Assembly (NCBI GenBank): GCA_965203855.1
Contig: CBDBDN010000006.1
Coordinates: 124,001-188,000 of the forward strand
Direction of reading: 5' to 3'
Length of the DNA stretch: 64,000 nucleotides
Origin: Bin87 sp965203855
Lineage (GTDB): Bacteria; Chloroflexota; Dehalococcoidia; Lucifugimonadales; UBA3495
Under the pieces are notes generated by a model. The model made no database searches. It was not told where the DNA came from and was given only the letters and a program-made list of their open reading frames with translations. The translations under genes and the position numbers were made by a program. Shown here piece after piece: positions 17,228 to 26,126 of the stretch. Position 1 is the stretch's first letter; each line of letters starts with the position of its first letter.

Positions 17228-19191
17228 ATGCGCCGCAGCAAGCAAGCGCTCTTTTATGGCATAATGGTGGTGATGACGCTGGCCGTCATTGAGGGGATGG
17301 CGCAGGCCGCTTACTATACCGCTTATGGCGGGTTTAATGGCGGCGGCCCGGCGCCGCCGGCCGCAACAGTCGCAGCCGATGCGGAGGGCAACGAGCGCCT
17401 CCCTTGGCGCCCTTGGATACAGCATCCCTATTACGGCCACACCCGAAAAGAAGCGCATCACCCGCTGAATCAGGTGCCGCCGCCGCGCCGGCAAGATGGC
17501 GTAGTGCTGGTTGCGCTGCTGGGCGGTTCGGTAGGCTTGGAAGTTACCTATGCTTTCCGGAAGGCGCTGGAAGCCTGGTTTCGGGACAACGGCATCCCGT
17601 TGCAGCCCGTAGTGCTGGAACTGGCCAACCACGCCCTGAAGCAGCCCCAGCAAGTAATGCAGATCTCCAACACTCTGTTCCTGGGCGGAGAGTACGACCA
17701 TTATCGTCAACCTGGACGGCTACAACGAGTTGATAATCCCGTACGACAACCACTTTTGGTATGGAGTATCCCCTTTCTATCCCTGGAACTGGCAGCAGGA
17801 TCAGCGGTATAGTCTTACCAACACGCAAAATCTGGTGGTAAGCCGCATTTTATGCGCTGCGGCGGCGAGCGGAACGACTGGACGCCGCTGCCGGCGCGCG
17901 GCCCTGGCGCTGGTCGGCGCTTTACGGCATCGTCAACCGCTATCTCCGGGAAAACACTGCCGCGCAGATTTTGGACCTGAACCGGGAACTGTCCGATACC
18001 CGGACCGGGGATTACAGCCTGCAACGCTACGGCCCGGCATTGACATTTGACCCCGATGAATATGACCTGTCCCAAATGGCGCTGCGGGGTTGGTATCGGG
18101 GTTCCGTGCTGCTGGACGAGTTGAGCCCGGGTCGCCGGCGCCGAGTATTATCACTTTTTGCAGCCCAACCAGTATGTGCCGGATTCCAAGCCGCTTACCG
18201 ATGCGGAACGGGCAGTTGCGTATGACCCGGAACACCGGGCAATATCAATCTACCGCGACAGCTACCCGCTGCTGCTGCGGCTGGGCGAGGAACTGCGGCA
18301 GCAGGGCATTAACTACTATGACCTGACGCAGCTCTTTTCCGACAACCGGGAAACTCTATACAAAGATGATTGCTGCCACTTGAACGCGCGCGGGAACGAA
18401 CTGCTGGCGGCGAGTATGGTGCGGCATCTAGAGCCGGCGTTGCGACAGCGGGCCGCTCTGTCCGCTGCCAAGTTGGGGGGAGGGGACATTATAGTGGCTG
18501 ATATGGCGCTGGATGCGGCAACGCAGGAAATCTCGCCCATCCACGCAATCAACAAGCTGTATTTTGATGTGCGCTACACCGCCGCCGGCAATCTGCGTTA
18601 TTCCAGAGACGCCTGCCGTCCGGCTGATACCGCAGCGCCTTTTTTCGTGCGGATTGCGCCAATGGATGCCGACGACTTGCTGCCGGGAGGGGATACGTCC
18701 GACTATAACAGCGATGACTTCGCGTTTGACCGGAATGGCGGAAGTATAGACGCCGCGGCCGGTGTGTCCTGAAATACCGGCTGCCGGATTACGAAATTGC
18801 CTATATCTTGACCGGGCAATATATTCCAGGGACCGAACAAATGCTATGGCGGGCCCGCATCACGCTGGATACGGGCTATGAGGTAGAGCGCACTGGCGGC
18901 GGCGCTTTGCGTTATTCCCGCGACGACTGCTTGCCCGTCCATATTGGAACCGGCTTTTTCCTGCATATCACTCCGGTGGATGCGGCGGATTTGCAACCGG
19001 TTACTGCTGAGCACGGGTTTAACAACTATGACTTCTCAGGATTCACCAAGAATGACGGAATAATAGACGCCGCCGGCCGTTGCGTGATCGAACGGACGCT
19101 GCCGGATTATGACATTGCCAGCATCCTAACCGGGCAGTACACGCCTGACGGCAAGCGGCGGCTGTGGGAAACGCGTATTGATTTTGAGTAG
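17228..19191 (+). pseudogene. SGNH/GDSL-type hydrolase with C-terminal repeats, four frameshifts
   Basis: One gene of about 650 codons is readable only by changing frame near 17695, at T4 17849-17852, at GGG near 18130 and near 18760. The N-terminus has a membrane anchor (ALFYGIMVVMTLAVIEGMA). The SGNH blocks are present: ALLGGSVGLEV with the nucleophile Ser, IIVNLDGYNELI with the oxyanion Asn, and YKDDCCHLNARGNELLA with the catalytic Asp/His pair. Two C-terminal repeats of about 95 residues share RYSRD-x-C, FF-x2-I-x-P-x-DA and IDAAG. Such proteins are outer-surface esterases or sugar O-acyl hydrolases. It may be decayed, or carry read errors as in pst. Confidence 0.7.
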
Positions 19192-19199
19192 CCTCCCAA

Positions 19200-19373
19200 C
19201 CGTCATTCCTAACCCCCAACTGTCCGAATCCTTAACCGCCATTCCGAACATCTAACCGCCATTCCGAACATCTAACCGTCATTCCGGCGCAAGCCGGAAT
19301 CTATGGCTGCCAGTTCCATTACCGTAATGGCGGATTACAACTCTGGATTCCGGCGAAAGCCGGAATGACGGTT
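19200..19373. mobile_element. MITE-like 100-bp element M1 with adjoining tip array
   Basis: The full element is 19274-19373: AACCGTCATTCCGGCGCAAG at one end and its inverse at the other, around an inner 45 bases that match M2-M4 in reverse orientation. Bases 19200-19273 hold partial tip copies spaced by GAACATC. Nothing coding was seen up to 19480. Confidence 0.8.
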
Positions 19374-19479
19374 AGGGTTCGGACGGTTGGAGGGTTGGAA
19401 TGATGGTTGGGGTTCAGATGGTTGGAGTTCGGAATGACGGGTGGGTTGGCGACGCCCGCCCGTCAGAATCTGAACCGGG

Positions 19480-20205
19480 TTATGCGCCCAGTTTGGCGGC
19501 CAGGTCGACGAAGTTTTCGGCTACTACGTTGAAGGACGGGTCGGGGGTAGGATCCGGCGTGCGGTGGGGGCCGTGCTCTCGGGGGCGGGGTACGAAAGCC
19601 GTCCGCAAGCCTACTTTGGCGGAGGCCAGCAGGTCGCCCTGGTGCGCCGCAACCATCAGCACTTGTTCCGGTTGCAGGCCCAGCAGCTGGACGGCAGTAC
19701 CATAGCTTTCCGGGTCGGGCTTGTAGTGCCGGGCTACTTCGGCGCCGAGGATGCAGTCCCAGGGCATACCGCCGTTTTTCGCCATGTTGGTCATCAGCGC
19801 AATGTTGCCGTTGGACATTGGGGCGATGACGAAACGGGCTTTGAGGCGGTACAGTCCCGGCACGCTGTCGGCCCAAGGGCGGAGGTTGTGCCAGAAATGG
19901 GCAACTTCCATTTTTTCGGCGTCGTTCAGCCCGGAGATGTCGTATTCCTCCAGCACATCGTCCAGCGACATCCGATGCAGGGCGTCCAGGTTGGTCCAGG
20001 GCAGTTCGCCGGTGCGGACTTTGTCCATATAAGGGCGGTACTTGCCGCGCCAGGCGTCGGCGAAAGCGCCCCAGTCGCGTTCCACGCCCTTGATGCGGCC
20101 CATATTGGCGCACTGCTCAATGATGCTGGAACGCCAGTCCACTACGGTGCCGAAAACATCGAAAATGCAGGCCCGAATGTCCAGGCCCAGCGGTGTGGTT
20201 GCCAT
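19480..20205 (-). CDS. Haloacid dehalogenase type II family hydrolase
   Basis: A 241-residue HAD protein. Motif I is IFDVFGTVVDWR, with the nucleophile Asp16; motif II SNGNIAL and motif III with HYKPDPESYGTA follow, then VAAHQGDLLASAKVGLRTAF, which is typical of L-2-haloacid dehalogenases. The family hydrolyses 2-haloacids or phosphomonoesters through an aspartyl ester; the natural substrate is not determinable. The ATG at 20205 follows a plausible AGGAG. It is the third of three minus-strand genes after the mycothiol-type dehydrogenase and the alpha/beta hydrolase. Confidence 0.85.
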   Translation of the reverse strand: MATTPLGLDIRACIFDVFGTVVDWRSSIIEQCANMGRIKGVERDWGAFADAWRGKYRPYMDKVRTGELPWTNLDALHRMSLDDVLEEYDISGLNDAEKMEVAHFWHNLRPWADSVPGLYRLKARFVIAPMSNGNIALMTNMAKNGGMPWDCILGAEVARHYKPDPESYGTAVQLLGLQPEQVLMVAAHQGDLLASAKVGLRTAFVPRPREHGPHRTPDPTPDPSFNVVAENFVDLAAKLGA

Positions 20206-20287
20206 AATGCTGCGTCTCCTTTAGATGGTTTTACGGAATTTGCTGTTGCGAATCCGGCCGGCGGCGCTGCGGCCGGCCGGTCTGGAA

Positions 20288-21046
20288 TCAGTTTTGGGCG
20301 ATTTCCAGCAGGATGTCGGTTAGCTCTGCCGGGGCGGTAATCATCGGATCGTGTCCGGTATCAATGTGATGGACGCCCCAGCCTTGGGCCGCCGCTTGCT
20401 GGGCTACGGCGTCAAACCCGGATTCCCGGCAGAGGATGAACTCCCGGCGCAGTGCGGTGGCGGCAGCGGAATCCGCATCCGTAGCGGAATGGCCGACGCG
20501 CAACGGCTGGGCGAAAGTCATAGTGGGCTGCGGCGCGAGGCGGGGCAGGACGAATGCCTGGTCATCCGGGTCGGTGATGGCCCAGCGGGCGGCGATTTCC
20601 GCCGCCGTGGTCGGGGCCGGCAGGAAAGGTTCGCCGGCGTCGATGCGCCGCCGGATGCTGGCAACGAAATCGGGGCCGCGCACCGCTTGCAATTGGTCAA
20701 CCATCGCTTCGCCGTCGGACGGGATGACGCCGTTGACATAGACGAGCGCGGCGATGCGCTGCGGGCAGATTTCGGCTGCTCCGGCGGCTGCCATTCCGGC
20801 GTAGGCGTGGGCCACCAGAATCGTCCGGCGCGCATTGCGGGATTCCAGCAGCTGCGCGATGTCGCGGATGTGCAGATCCAAGTTGAGCAGCCCGGGCGGG
20901 AGCAGGGGCGCCAGATGCTGCCGGTCGCCCAATCCGGTCAGGCTGGGCGTCAGGACGGTATGGCCGGCGTAGCGCAGCCGGGGCGCCACTTTCCACCAGC
21001 ACCAACCGCCATGCCAAGCGCCGTGGATGAGGACGAAAGTCGTCAT
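20288..21046 (-). CDS. Alpha/beta hydrolase of the methylesterase/HNL type lacking the nucleophile Ser
   Basis: About 252 residues. FVLIHGAWHGGWCWWKVAP gives the oxyanion turn, LTPSLTGLGDR the following strand, and HHIDTGHDPMI the catalytic His. At the nucleophile elbow the usual G-H-S-x-G is A-H-A-Y-A (ILVAHAYAGM; codon GCC), so the catalytic Ser is replaced by Ala. Everything else is intact, which argues for a changed or lost activity rather than general decay. The ATG at 21046 is preferred; a TTG 15 bases upstream is possible. It lies 40 bases after the dehydrogenase gene on the same strand. Confidence 0.8.
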   Translation of the reverse strand: MTTFVLIHGAWHGGWCWWKVAPRLRYAGHTVLTPSLTGLGDRQHLAPLLPPGLLNLDLHIRDIAQLLESRNARRTILVAHAYAGMAAAGAAEICPQRIAALVYVNGVIPSDGEAMVDQLQAVRGPDFVASIRRRIDAGEPFLPAPTTAAEIAARWAITDPDDQAFVLPRLAPQPTMTFAQPLRVGHSATDADSAAATALRREFILCRESGFDAVAQQAAAQGWGVHHIDTGHDPMITAPAELTDILLEIAQN

Positions 21047-21086
21047 ATCTCCATTTCCCAACCCGTAGCGACAGCATCTGCTACGG

Positions 21087-22175
21087 TTACATTACGACTA
21101 CGGAACGCAGGACTTCGCCGCGCCCCATTTTGGCGAAGGATTCCTCGACGTCCGCAATGCCGATGCGCTCGCTGACGAAGTCGTCCAGGTTGAGGCGGCC
21201 TTGCCGGTAGAGGTCAATCAGCATCGGAAAGTCACGGGTGGGCAGGCAGTCGCCGTACCAGGATGACTTCAGCGCGCCGCCGCGTCCGAACACTTCAATA
21301 AGGGGCAGCTCAATCTGCATAGACGGGTCGGGGACGCCTACCAGCACCACCGTGCCGGCGTGGTCGCGGGCGTAAAACGCCTGGCGATAGGTTTCCGGGC
21401 GGCCCACCGCTTCGATGGCTACATTGACGCCGTTGCCGTCGGTAAGGGCGCGGATGGCCTCTACCGGGTCGGCATTGCTGGAGTTGACGGTATGGGTAGC
21501 GCCGAAACCTTTGGCCCATTCCAGTTTGCGGTCGTCAATGTCAACGGCGATGATGGTATGGGCGCCGGCCAGACGGGCGCCGGCGATGGCGGCGCTGCCC
21601 ACGCCGCCGCAGCCGATGACGGCAACGGAGTCGCCGCGACTGACGCCGCCGGTGTTGACGGCGGCGCCGAGGCCGGCCATTATGCCGCAGCCGATGAGTC
21701 CGGCGGCCAAGGGGCTGGCGTCCGGGTGCACCGGCACCGCCTGCAACGCATCCACCAGCGTCAGTTCGCAGAAAGCGCCGATGCCCAAGGCCGGCGAGAG
21801 GGGCGAGCCGTCGCTCAAAGTCATTTGCTGTCGGGCGTTGCGGCTGGCGAAGCAGTACCAGGGGCGGCCGCGCGCGCAGGAACGGCACTGCCCGCAAGGG
21901 GCGCGCCAGGCCAGGATGACGAAATCGCCGGGCGCGACATTGCTCACGCCGGCGCCGATTTTCTCCACGATGCCGGCGGCTTCGTGTCCCAGCAGAAAGG
22001 GGAAATCGTCGTTGATTGCGCCCTCCCGATAGTGCAAATCGGTATGGCACACCCCGCAAGCCTGGACGCGCACCAGAGCTTCGCCATCGCCGGGGTCGGG
22101 GACGAGAATGGGAACTTTTTCTACGGGCGCGCCGCGGGAGCGGGAGATGACGCCCGACACTTCATTGACTGCCAT
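21087..22175 (-). CDS. S-(hydroxymethyl)mycothiol dehydrogenase-like zinc alcohol dehydrogenase
   Basis: A 362-residue class III-type alcohol dehydrogenase. The catalytic zinc ligands lie in ACGVCHTDLHYREG and LLGHEAAG, the structural zinc Cys cluster in CGQCRSCARGRPWYC, and the NAD fold in VIGCGGVGSAAIAGARLAG. LKSSWYGDCLPTRDFPML is close to the actinobacterial mycothiol-dependent formaldehyde dehydrogenase (MscR). That enzyme oxidises the thiol adduct of formaldehyde to the formyl thioester. Whether this organism makes mycothiol is unknown, and no biosynthesis gene is in the window. It heads a three-gene minus-strand run. Confidence 0.85.
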   Translation of the reverse strand: MAVNEVSGVISRSRGAPVEKVPILVPDPGDGEALVRVQACGVCHTDLHYREGAINDDFPFLLGHEAAGIVEKIGAGVSNVAPGDFVILAWRAPCGQCRSCARGRPWYCFASRNARQQMTLSDGSPLSPALGIGAFCELTLVDALQAVPVHPDASPLAAGLIGCGIMAGLGAAVNTGGVSRGDSVAVIGCGGVGSAAIAGARLAGAHTIIAVDIDDRKLEWAKGFGATHTVNSSNADPVEAIRALTDGNGVNVAIEAVGRPETYRQAFYARDHAGTVVLVGVPDPSMQIELPLIEVFGRGGALKSSWYGDCLPTRDFPMLIDLYRQGRLNLDDFVSERIGIADVEESFAKMGRGEVLRSVVVM

Positions 22176-22315
22176 TGATGCTTCCCTCCGTTAGCCGCTC
22201 GTTAGTTTCCGGTAAAAGGGAACCGGGAAAAGGTGAACGATGCGACTACGCTATAATGCCGCATTCCTGGGGCGGCGTCAAAGCAAAGCGAACCCTAACC
22301 TAACCTGCAATCAAA

Positions 22316-22348
22316 CAGCCGCTGCCGTAATGGAACGGACAGCGGCTG
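22316..22348 (-). terminator. Rho-independent terminator after the peroxiredoxin gene
   Basis: CAGCCGCTG-CCGT, a 6-base loop, then ACGG and CAGCGGCTG form a 13-bp stem with one bulged base. On the minus strand it is followed by TTTGATT. It lies 52 bases beyond the peroxiredoxin stop. Confidence 0.7.
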
Positions 22349-22399
22349 ACGGGCGGACGATTGATGCGGCGCAAGGCCGGCGGCGGCCGGCCAGTCGGA

Positions 22400-22873
22400 C
22401 TAGCCCAAGGCGGACACTGCCGCCTGCACCTCGGCATAGTCGGGCTCAACGCCGGGGTTGTCGGCAACCCAGTGGTAGCGGACGATGCCGTCCCCGTCAA
22501 TGACGGTAACGGCGCGCTTGGCGGCCACATAGCCTTGCATCCCGGCCAGGCCGGGCAGAGCTACATCGTAGGCGTTGACTACGGCGCGGTTGTAGTCGCT
22601 GAGGAAAGTATATTCCACATTGTTGGCGGCTTTCCAGGCGGCCTGGGCGAAAGGCGGGTCAACGGTGATGCCGATGATTTCGGCGTTCATGGCGCTGAAC
22701 TGGTCGATGCGGTCGCGCAGGGCGCACATTTCGGTAGTGCAGACGCCGGTAAAAGCGCCGGGAAAGAAAGCGAGGACGACGTTTTTGCCGCGGTAGTCGC
22801 TGAGGGAACGCTGCTGCTGCGGGGTTTCGTGCAGGGTAAAGTCGGGGGCGGATTGTCCTACGGTGATAGCCAT
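22400..22873 (-). CDS. Peroxiredoxin (AhpE/Bcp-like)
   Basis: A 157-residue thioredoxin-fold peroxidase. FFPGAFTGVCTTEMC holds the peroxidatic Cys45, and Cys50 five residues later could resolve it within the subunit, as in Bcp-type enzymes. SVSALG ends a normal-length protein. It reduces hydrogen peroxide or alkyl hydroperoxides in the cytoplasm. The ATG at 22873 follows GGAGG (in CCCGGAGGCCCATCAGC). A strong terminator follows. It is not operonic with the dehydrogenase downstream, since about 225 bases separate them. Confidence 0.9.
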   Translation of the reverse strand: MAITVGQSAPDFTLHETPQQQRSLSDYRGKNVVLAFFPGAFTGVCTTEMCALRDRIDQFSAMNAEIIGITVDPPFAQAAWKAANNVEYTFLSDYNRAVVNAYDVALPGLAGMQGYVAAKRAVTVIDGDGIVRYHWVADNPGVEPDYAEVQAAVSALG

Positions 22874-23069
22874 GCTGATGGGCCTCCGGGATGGGGGGTT
22901 GGCGGTTGCGGTTGCAGCTGGATGACTGCGGCGGCTATCTTACCACATCGAGAGGGATAGGATGGCGACCCGGTGTCGGTGTCGGTTTCAGGCAGCAGCG
23001 TCGGGTTGCTGTCGCAATAGCGCATTCGAGTGTCGGCAATCCCCCACTGCGCCGAATGCGCCAAAGTGG

Positions 23070-23075
23070 TATAAT
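23070..23075 (+). promoter_or_regulatory. Putative -10 box for tRNA-Ser
   Basis: A perfect TATAAT lies 97 bases before the tRNA with no open frame between. No good -35 box is visible, so the assignment is tentative. Confidence 0.4.
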
Positions 23076-23171
23076 AGCCCTTGCCAGCGCAATACTAGCA
23101 CGCAGCCGGCCCGTCGCACCACCAAGGTGCGCCTCGGGCCGGCGTGTACGGCATTGCGCCGCATCCCCTGC

Positions 23172-23262
23172 GGAGAGGTGGCCGAGTGGTTGAAGGCGCC
23201 GGTCTCGAAAACCGGTATATCCCTCTGGGGTATCGCGGGTTCGAATCCCGCTCTCTCCGCCA
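23172..23262 (+). tRNA. tRNA-Ser(CGA)
   Basis: GGAGAGG pairs with TCTCTCC as the acceptor stem. The anticodon stem CCGGT/ACCGG carries the loop CTCGAAA, anticodon CGA. A long variable arm (TATATCCCTCTGGGGTATC) marks a class II tRNA, and the T arm is GCGGG-TTCGAAT-CCCGC. The discriminator is G and the CCA end is encoded (23260-23262). Confidence 0.97.
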
Positions 23263-23367
23263 TTGCTTGACTGACTCATTGATTGAGCGGATGCTTGATT
23301 GCTCGTTTATCCGGCAGTCAATCGCATCAGCGGCCTTACTTGACGCCAAAACCGGGAGTTCCAGCCT

Positions 23368-23973
23368 ATGACCAGCCGGGGATTTTTCGGACGCCGCCGC
23401 GAGACGCCGCCCCGTCCCATCCCGCCGGGGCAGTACCTGGAGCGCGGCTTTCCCGTGCTTACCGCCGGGCCTACCCAGCGCATCCCCCTGGAGCAGTGGG
23501 CATTCTCGCTGGTCGGCGCCGACGGCGAACCCCTGGCGCAATGGAACTGGACGGAATTCCGCGCCCTGCCCGCAACCGAAATTTTCACCGACATCCACTG
23601 CGTCACCAAGTGGAGCAAGCTGGATACCGCCTGGAAAGGCGTAACCATTGACGACCTGCTGGCCGCCGCCGGCGTTGCCGAACCTCCGCCCTTCCTGATG
23701 GCCTTTTCCTACGGCGGCTACACCACCAACCTCCCCACCTGGGATGTGCTGGACGGGCGCGGAATGGTCGCCTTTGAGTTTGACGGCAAGCCCATCGAAC
23801 CCCAGCACGGCGGCCCGGCCCGCCTCGTCGTGCCGCATCTCTATTTCTGGAAATCCGCCAAGTGGCTGCGCGGCATCCAGTTTATGGACGCCGACCGCCC
23901 CGGTTTCTGGGAGCAGTACGGCTATCATATGTACGGCGACCCCTGGAAAGAGCAGCGCTATTGGGGCGACTGA
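23368..23973 (+). CDS. Sulfite oxidase-like molybdopterin oxidoreductase
   Basis: A 201-residue protein with only the molybdopterin-binding domain. FTDIHCVTKW has the molybdenum-ligand Cys78, and HGGPARLVVPHLYFWKSAKW and FWEQYGYHMYGDPWKEQRYW are the conserved C-terminal stretches of the short YedY-related oxidoreductases. No Tat signal is seen, so it is probably cytoplasmic. Its expected redox partner is the FAD/NAD reductase at 24524, which follows after the 23-bp tandem array. The window also holds moaD and moaE for the cofactor. The substrate is unknown. Confidence 0.85.
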   Translation: MTSRGFFGRRRETPPRPIPPGQYLERGFPVLTAGPTQRIPLEQWAFSLVGADGEPLAQWNWTEFRALPATEIFTDIHCVTKWSKLDTAWKGVTIDDLLAAAGVAEPPPFLMAFSYGGYTTNLPTWDVLDGRGMVAFEFDGKPIEPQHGGPARLVVPHLYFWKSAKWLRGIQFMDADRPGFWEQYGYHMYGDPWKEQRYWGD

Positions 23974-24033
23974 ATATCGCTACCCTAGGGCGTGTGGTCA
24001 TATTATGATTTACCGCAGTCCGTCCTCTGTTTT

Positions 24034-24395
24034 CGTCATTCCGGCGCCTCTACAACCATCATTCCGACGCCTCTACAACCGTCATTCCGACGCCTCTACA
24101 ACCGTCATTCCGACGCCTCTACAACCGTCATTCCAACGCCCCTACAACCGTCATTCCAACGCCCCTACAACCGTCATTCCGACGCCCCTACAACCGTCAT
24201 TCCGACGCCCCTACAACCGTCATTCCGGCGCCCCTACAACCGTCATTCCAACGCCCCTACAACCGTCATTCCAACGCCCCTACAATCGTCATTCCGGCGC
24301 CCCTACAACCGTCATTCCGACGCCCCTACAACCGTCATACCGGTGCCCCTACAACCGTCATTCCAACGCCCCTACAACCGTCATTCCGGCGAAAG
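24034..24395 (+). repeat. 23-bp tandem array of the MITE tip (about 15 units)
   Basis: About fifteen head-to-tail copies of CCCTACAACCGTCATTCCGACGC, with variation mainly at two or three positions, end in element M2. Since 23 is not a multiple of 3, all three plus-strand frames read the same 23-residue periodic peptide with no stop. This makes long open frames that are not genes. A related array in the opposite orientation, sharing the flank ATTTACCGCAGTCCG, is at 31263-31380. Confidence 0.9.
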
Positions 24396-24475
24396 CCGGA
24401 ATCCGGCGTCGTAATCCCCATACCACGGTAATGGAGCCGTCAACGATAGATTTCGGCTTTCGCCGGAATGACGGT
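24376..24475. mobile_element. MITE-like 100-bp element M2
   Basis: Exactly 100 bases with inverted ends (AACCGTCATTCCGGCGAAAG and its inverse). Each end is itself a palindrome, around the inner core GTAATCCCCATACCACGGTA. It joins the tandem array on its left and ends 48 bases before the reductase start. Confidence 0.8.
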
Positions 24476-24523
24476 GAATATGATTACACACCCCAACTTG
24501 TCGCCCAATCACAGCCCAATCTG

Positions 24524-25333
24524 ATGACGGACGGCGGCTCCAATGCGCCCGGCAATCCCGGCCCGGCCCGATGGCAGAACGCCATAGTAGAACGGGTTAC
24601 GCCAGAGACGCCGCGCGCCAAAACCTTCCGCCTGCGGCTTGCCGAACCGCGCCCCCTGCGCGCCGGACAGCATTACGACGTCCGCCTCACCGCCCCCGAC
24701 GGCTATCAGGCGCAGCGTTCCTATTCCGCAGCCTCCCCTCCGCCAACCGCGCCGTCCGGCCTGTCCGATACCGTTGACCTTACCGTTGAGCTGCTGCCCG
24801 ACGGCGAAGTATCCCCCTATTTTCACGAAGTAATCGCGCCGGGCGATACGCTGGAAGTGCGCGGGCCAATCGGCGGGCCCTTCACCTGGGACGCCGCAAT
24901 GGGCGGGCCGCTGCTGCTGCTGGCCGGCGGCTCCGGCATCGTCCCGCTCCGGTCCATCCTGGCCCACCGTGAAGCCGCGGCGCCGAATGTCCCCGCGCTG
25001 CTACTCTATTCCGCCCGCATTCCCGACGACATCATCTATCGGGAATGGCTGGACGCGCTGGCGGGCCGTTCCGCGAACCTGGCCGTCGCCTACACTTTCA
25101 CGCGGTTGGGCGATACGCCGGCCCCGGCGTCTAGTTATGCCCGCCGGGTTGACGCCGCTATGCTCGCCGACTGCCTGTCCCGGCTGCGGCGTATGAACGG
25201 CACAGACGCATCAACTCCGCTGTGCTACGCCTGCGGGCCTACCGGATTCGTCGAAACCGCCGCCGACGCCCTGCTGTCCGTCGGCATCCCGCAATCCGCA
25301 ATCCGCACCGAGCGGTTCGGCCCCACCGGATAG
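24524..25333 (+). CDS. Ferredoxin-NADP reductase-like FAD/NAD(P) oxidoreductase
   Basis: About 269 residues. RSYSAAS is the FAD-binding motif, LEVRGPIGGPFTW follows, LLAGGSGIVPLRSIL is the NAD(P) phosphate loop, and CYACGPTGFVETA near the end matches the NAD-ring contact. There is no 2Fe-2S domain. Small reductases of this type sit beside short sulfite-oxidase-like proteins and supply electrons, which fits the gene at 23368. The ATG at 24524 is the first start after the repeat; the open frame continues upstream through the array only because the array contains no stops. Confidence 0.85.
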   Translation: MTDGGSNAPGNPGPARWQNAIVERVTPETPRAKTFRLRLAEPRPLRAGQHYDVRLTAPDGYQAQRSYSAASPPPTAPSGLSDTVDLTVELLPDGEVSPYFHEVIAPGDTLEVRGPIGGPFTWDAAMGGPLLLLAGGSGIVPLRSILAHREAAAPNVPALLLYSARIPDDIIYREWLDALAGRSANLAVAYTFTRLGDTPAPASSYARRVDAAMLADCLSRLRRMNGTDASTPLCYACGPTGFVETAADALLSVGIPQSAIRTERFGPTG

Positions 25334-25353
25334 ACGCCGACCCGCCGCCGCCG

Positions 25354-26049
25354 TCAAAAACCCGTAGCCAGCCTTGCCAACCCCTGCGACACCGGCAGGA
25401 TGGCCGACCACAAAATGCCGGGCCGCAGCGCATAATCCGCTGCAATCAGCGCTGCCAGCAGCAGCGGCGCAAACCGCTGAAACTTCTGATGCGTTTCGCC
25501 AGCCGACGCCGGCAGCAGCGCCGCCAGCGCCCGGTAGCCCGACAGCGGCGACAGCGGCAGCAGCTGAAACACCGCCAGCAGCAGGTTGTAAATAATCAGC
25601 AACCCCACTACATCGGAGATGCCGGAGCGCAGTCCCCCGGTCATCACCAGCGTCAGGCTGTCCGGCGACGGCGCCGACCAGGAAAGCCAGCCGGCCTTAA
25701 CCGGCGCCGCCAGCAGAAAAGCGACCGTCAGGTTGCCCAACGGCCCGGCGGCGGCAATCGCAACCGACGGCCAGCGTCCATGGCGTTCCGGCGGGCCGGG
25801 CAGCGGGCGTCCCCAGCCGTAGCCCGATACGGCGGCCAGCAGCAGCCCGGCCGCATCCAGATGCCGCAGCGGGTTGCCGAACAGCCGCCCCTGCGCGCGC
25901 GGCGCCGGATCCCCGAACCGCGTCGCCGCCAACGCCTGAAACCAGCCATGCACCACAATGGACACCGCGGCCGACAGAACGCAAAGCACGGCCAGCCGAA
26001 TAAACAGCCCGGCAGCATCCGGCAGCAGACTGAATGATGAAATTAGCAT
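25354..26049 (-). CDS. Degenerate M50 (site-2-protease-like) membrane protein, catalytic motif lost
   Basis: A 231-residue membrane protein, clearly a paralogue of the next gene upstream: AAGPLGNLTVAFLL and NLLLAVFQLLPLSPLSGYRA align with its AGPLSNFVLAFLL and NLIPLPPLDGS. The zinc motif H-E-F-S-H is H-G-W-F-Q here and the third-ligand Asp (PPLDG) is Ser, so it cannot be a zinc protease of this type. Four or five membrane segments remain. Its reading frame is intact, so a regulatory or adaptor role is more likely than simple decay; this is inference. It starts 77 bases after the active paralogue. Confidence 0.8.
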   Translation of the reverse strand: MLISSFSLLPDAAGLFIRLAVLCVLSAAVSIVVHGWFQALAATRFGDPAPRAQGRLFGNPLRHLDAAGLLLAAVSGYGWGRPLPGPPERHGRWPSVAIAAAGPLGNLTVAFLLAAPVKAGWLSWSAPSPDSLTLVMTGGLRSGISDVVGLLIIYNLLLAVFQLLPLSPLSGYRALAALLPASAGETHQKFQRFAPLLLAALIAADYALRPGILWSAILPVSQGLARLATGF

Positions 26050-26126
26050 TGACTGCGGATATTGGCGGCCGGCTTGCCGCGCGCCTGCCCCGGTATGGTA
26101 TCCGGTATGGCGTAGGGACGGGGCTA

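Noticed and set aside
24034..24395. CRISPR array
   Set aside because: The 23-bp units are contiguous with no unique spacers and there are no cas genes; it is a minisatellite from a MITE tip.
23744..25333. A single 529-codon fusion gene from the oxidoreductase through the array into the reductase
   Set aside because: It starts in a wrong frame inside the oxidoreductase and stays open only because the array is stop-free in every frame. The reductase family starts near 24524.
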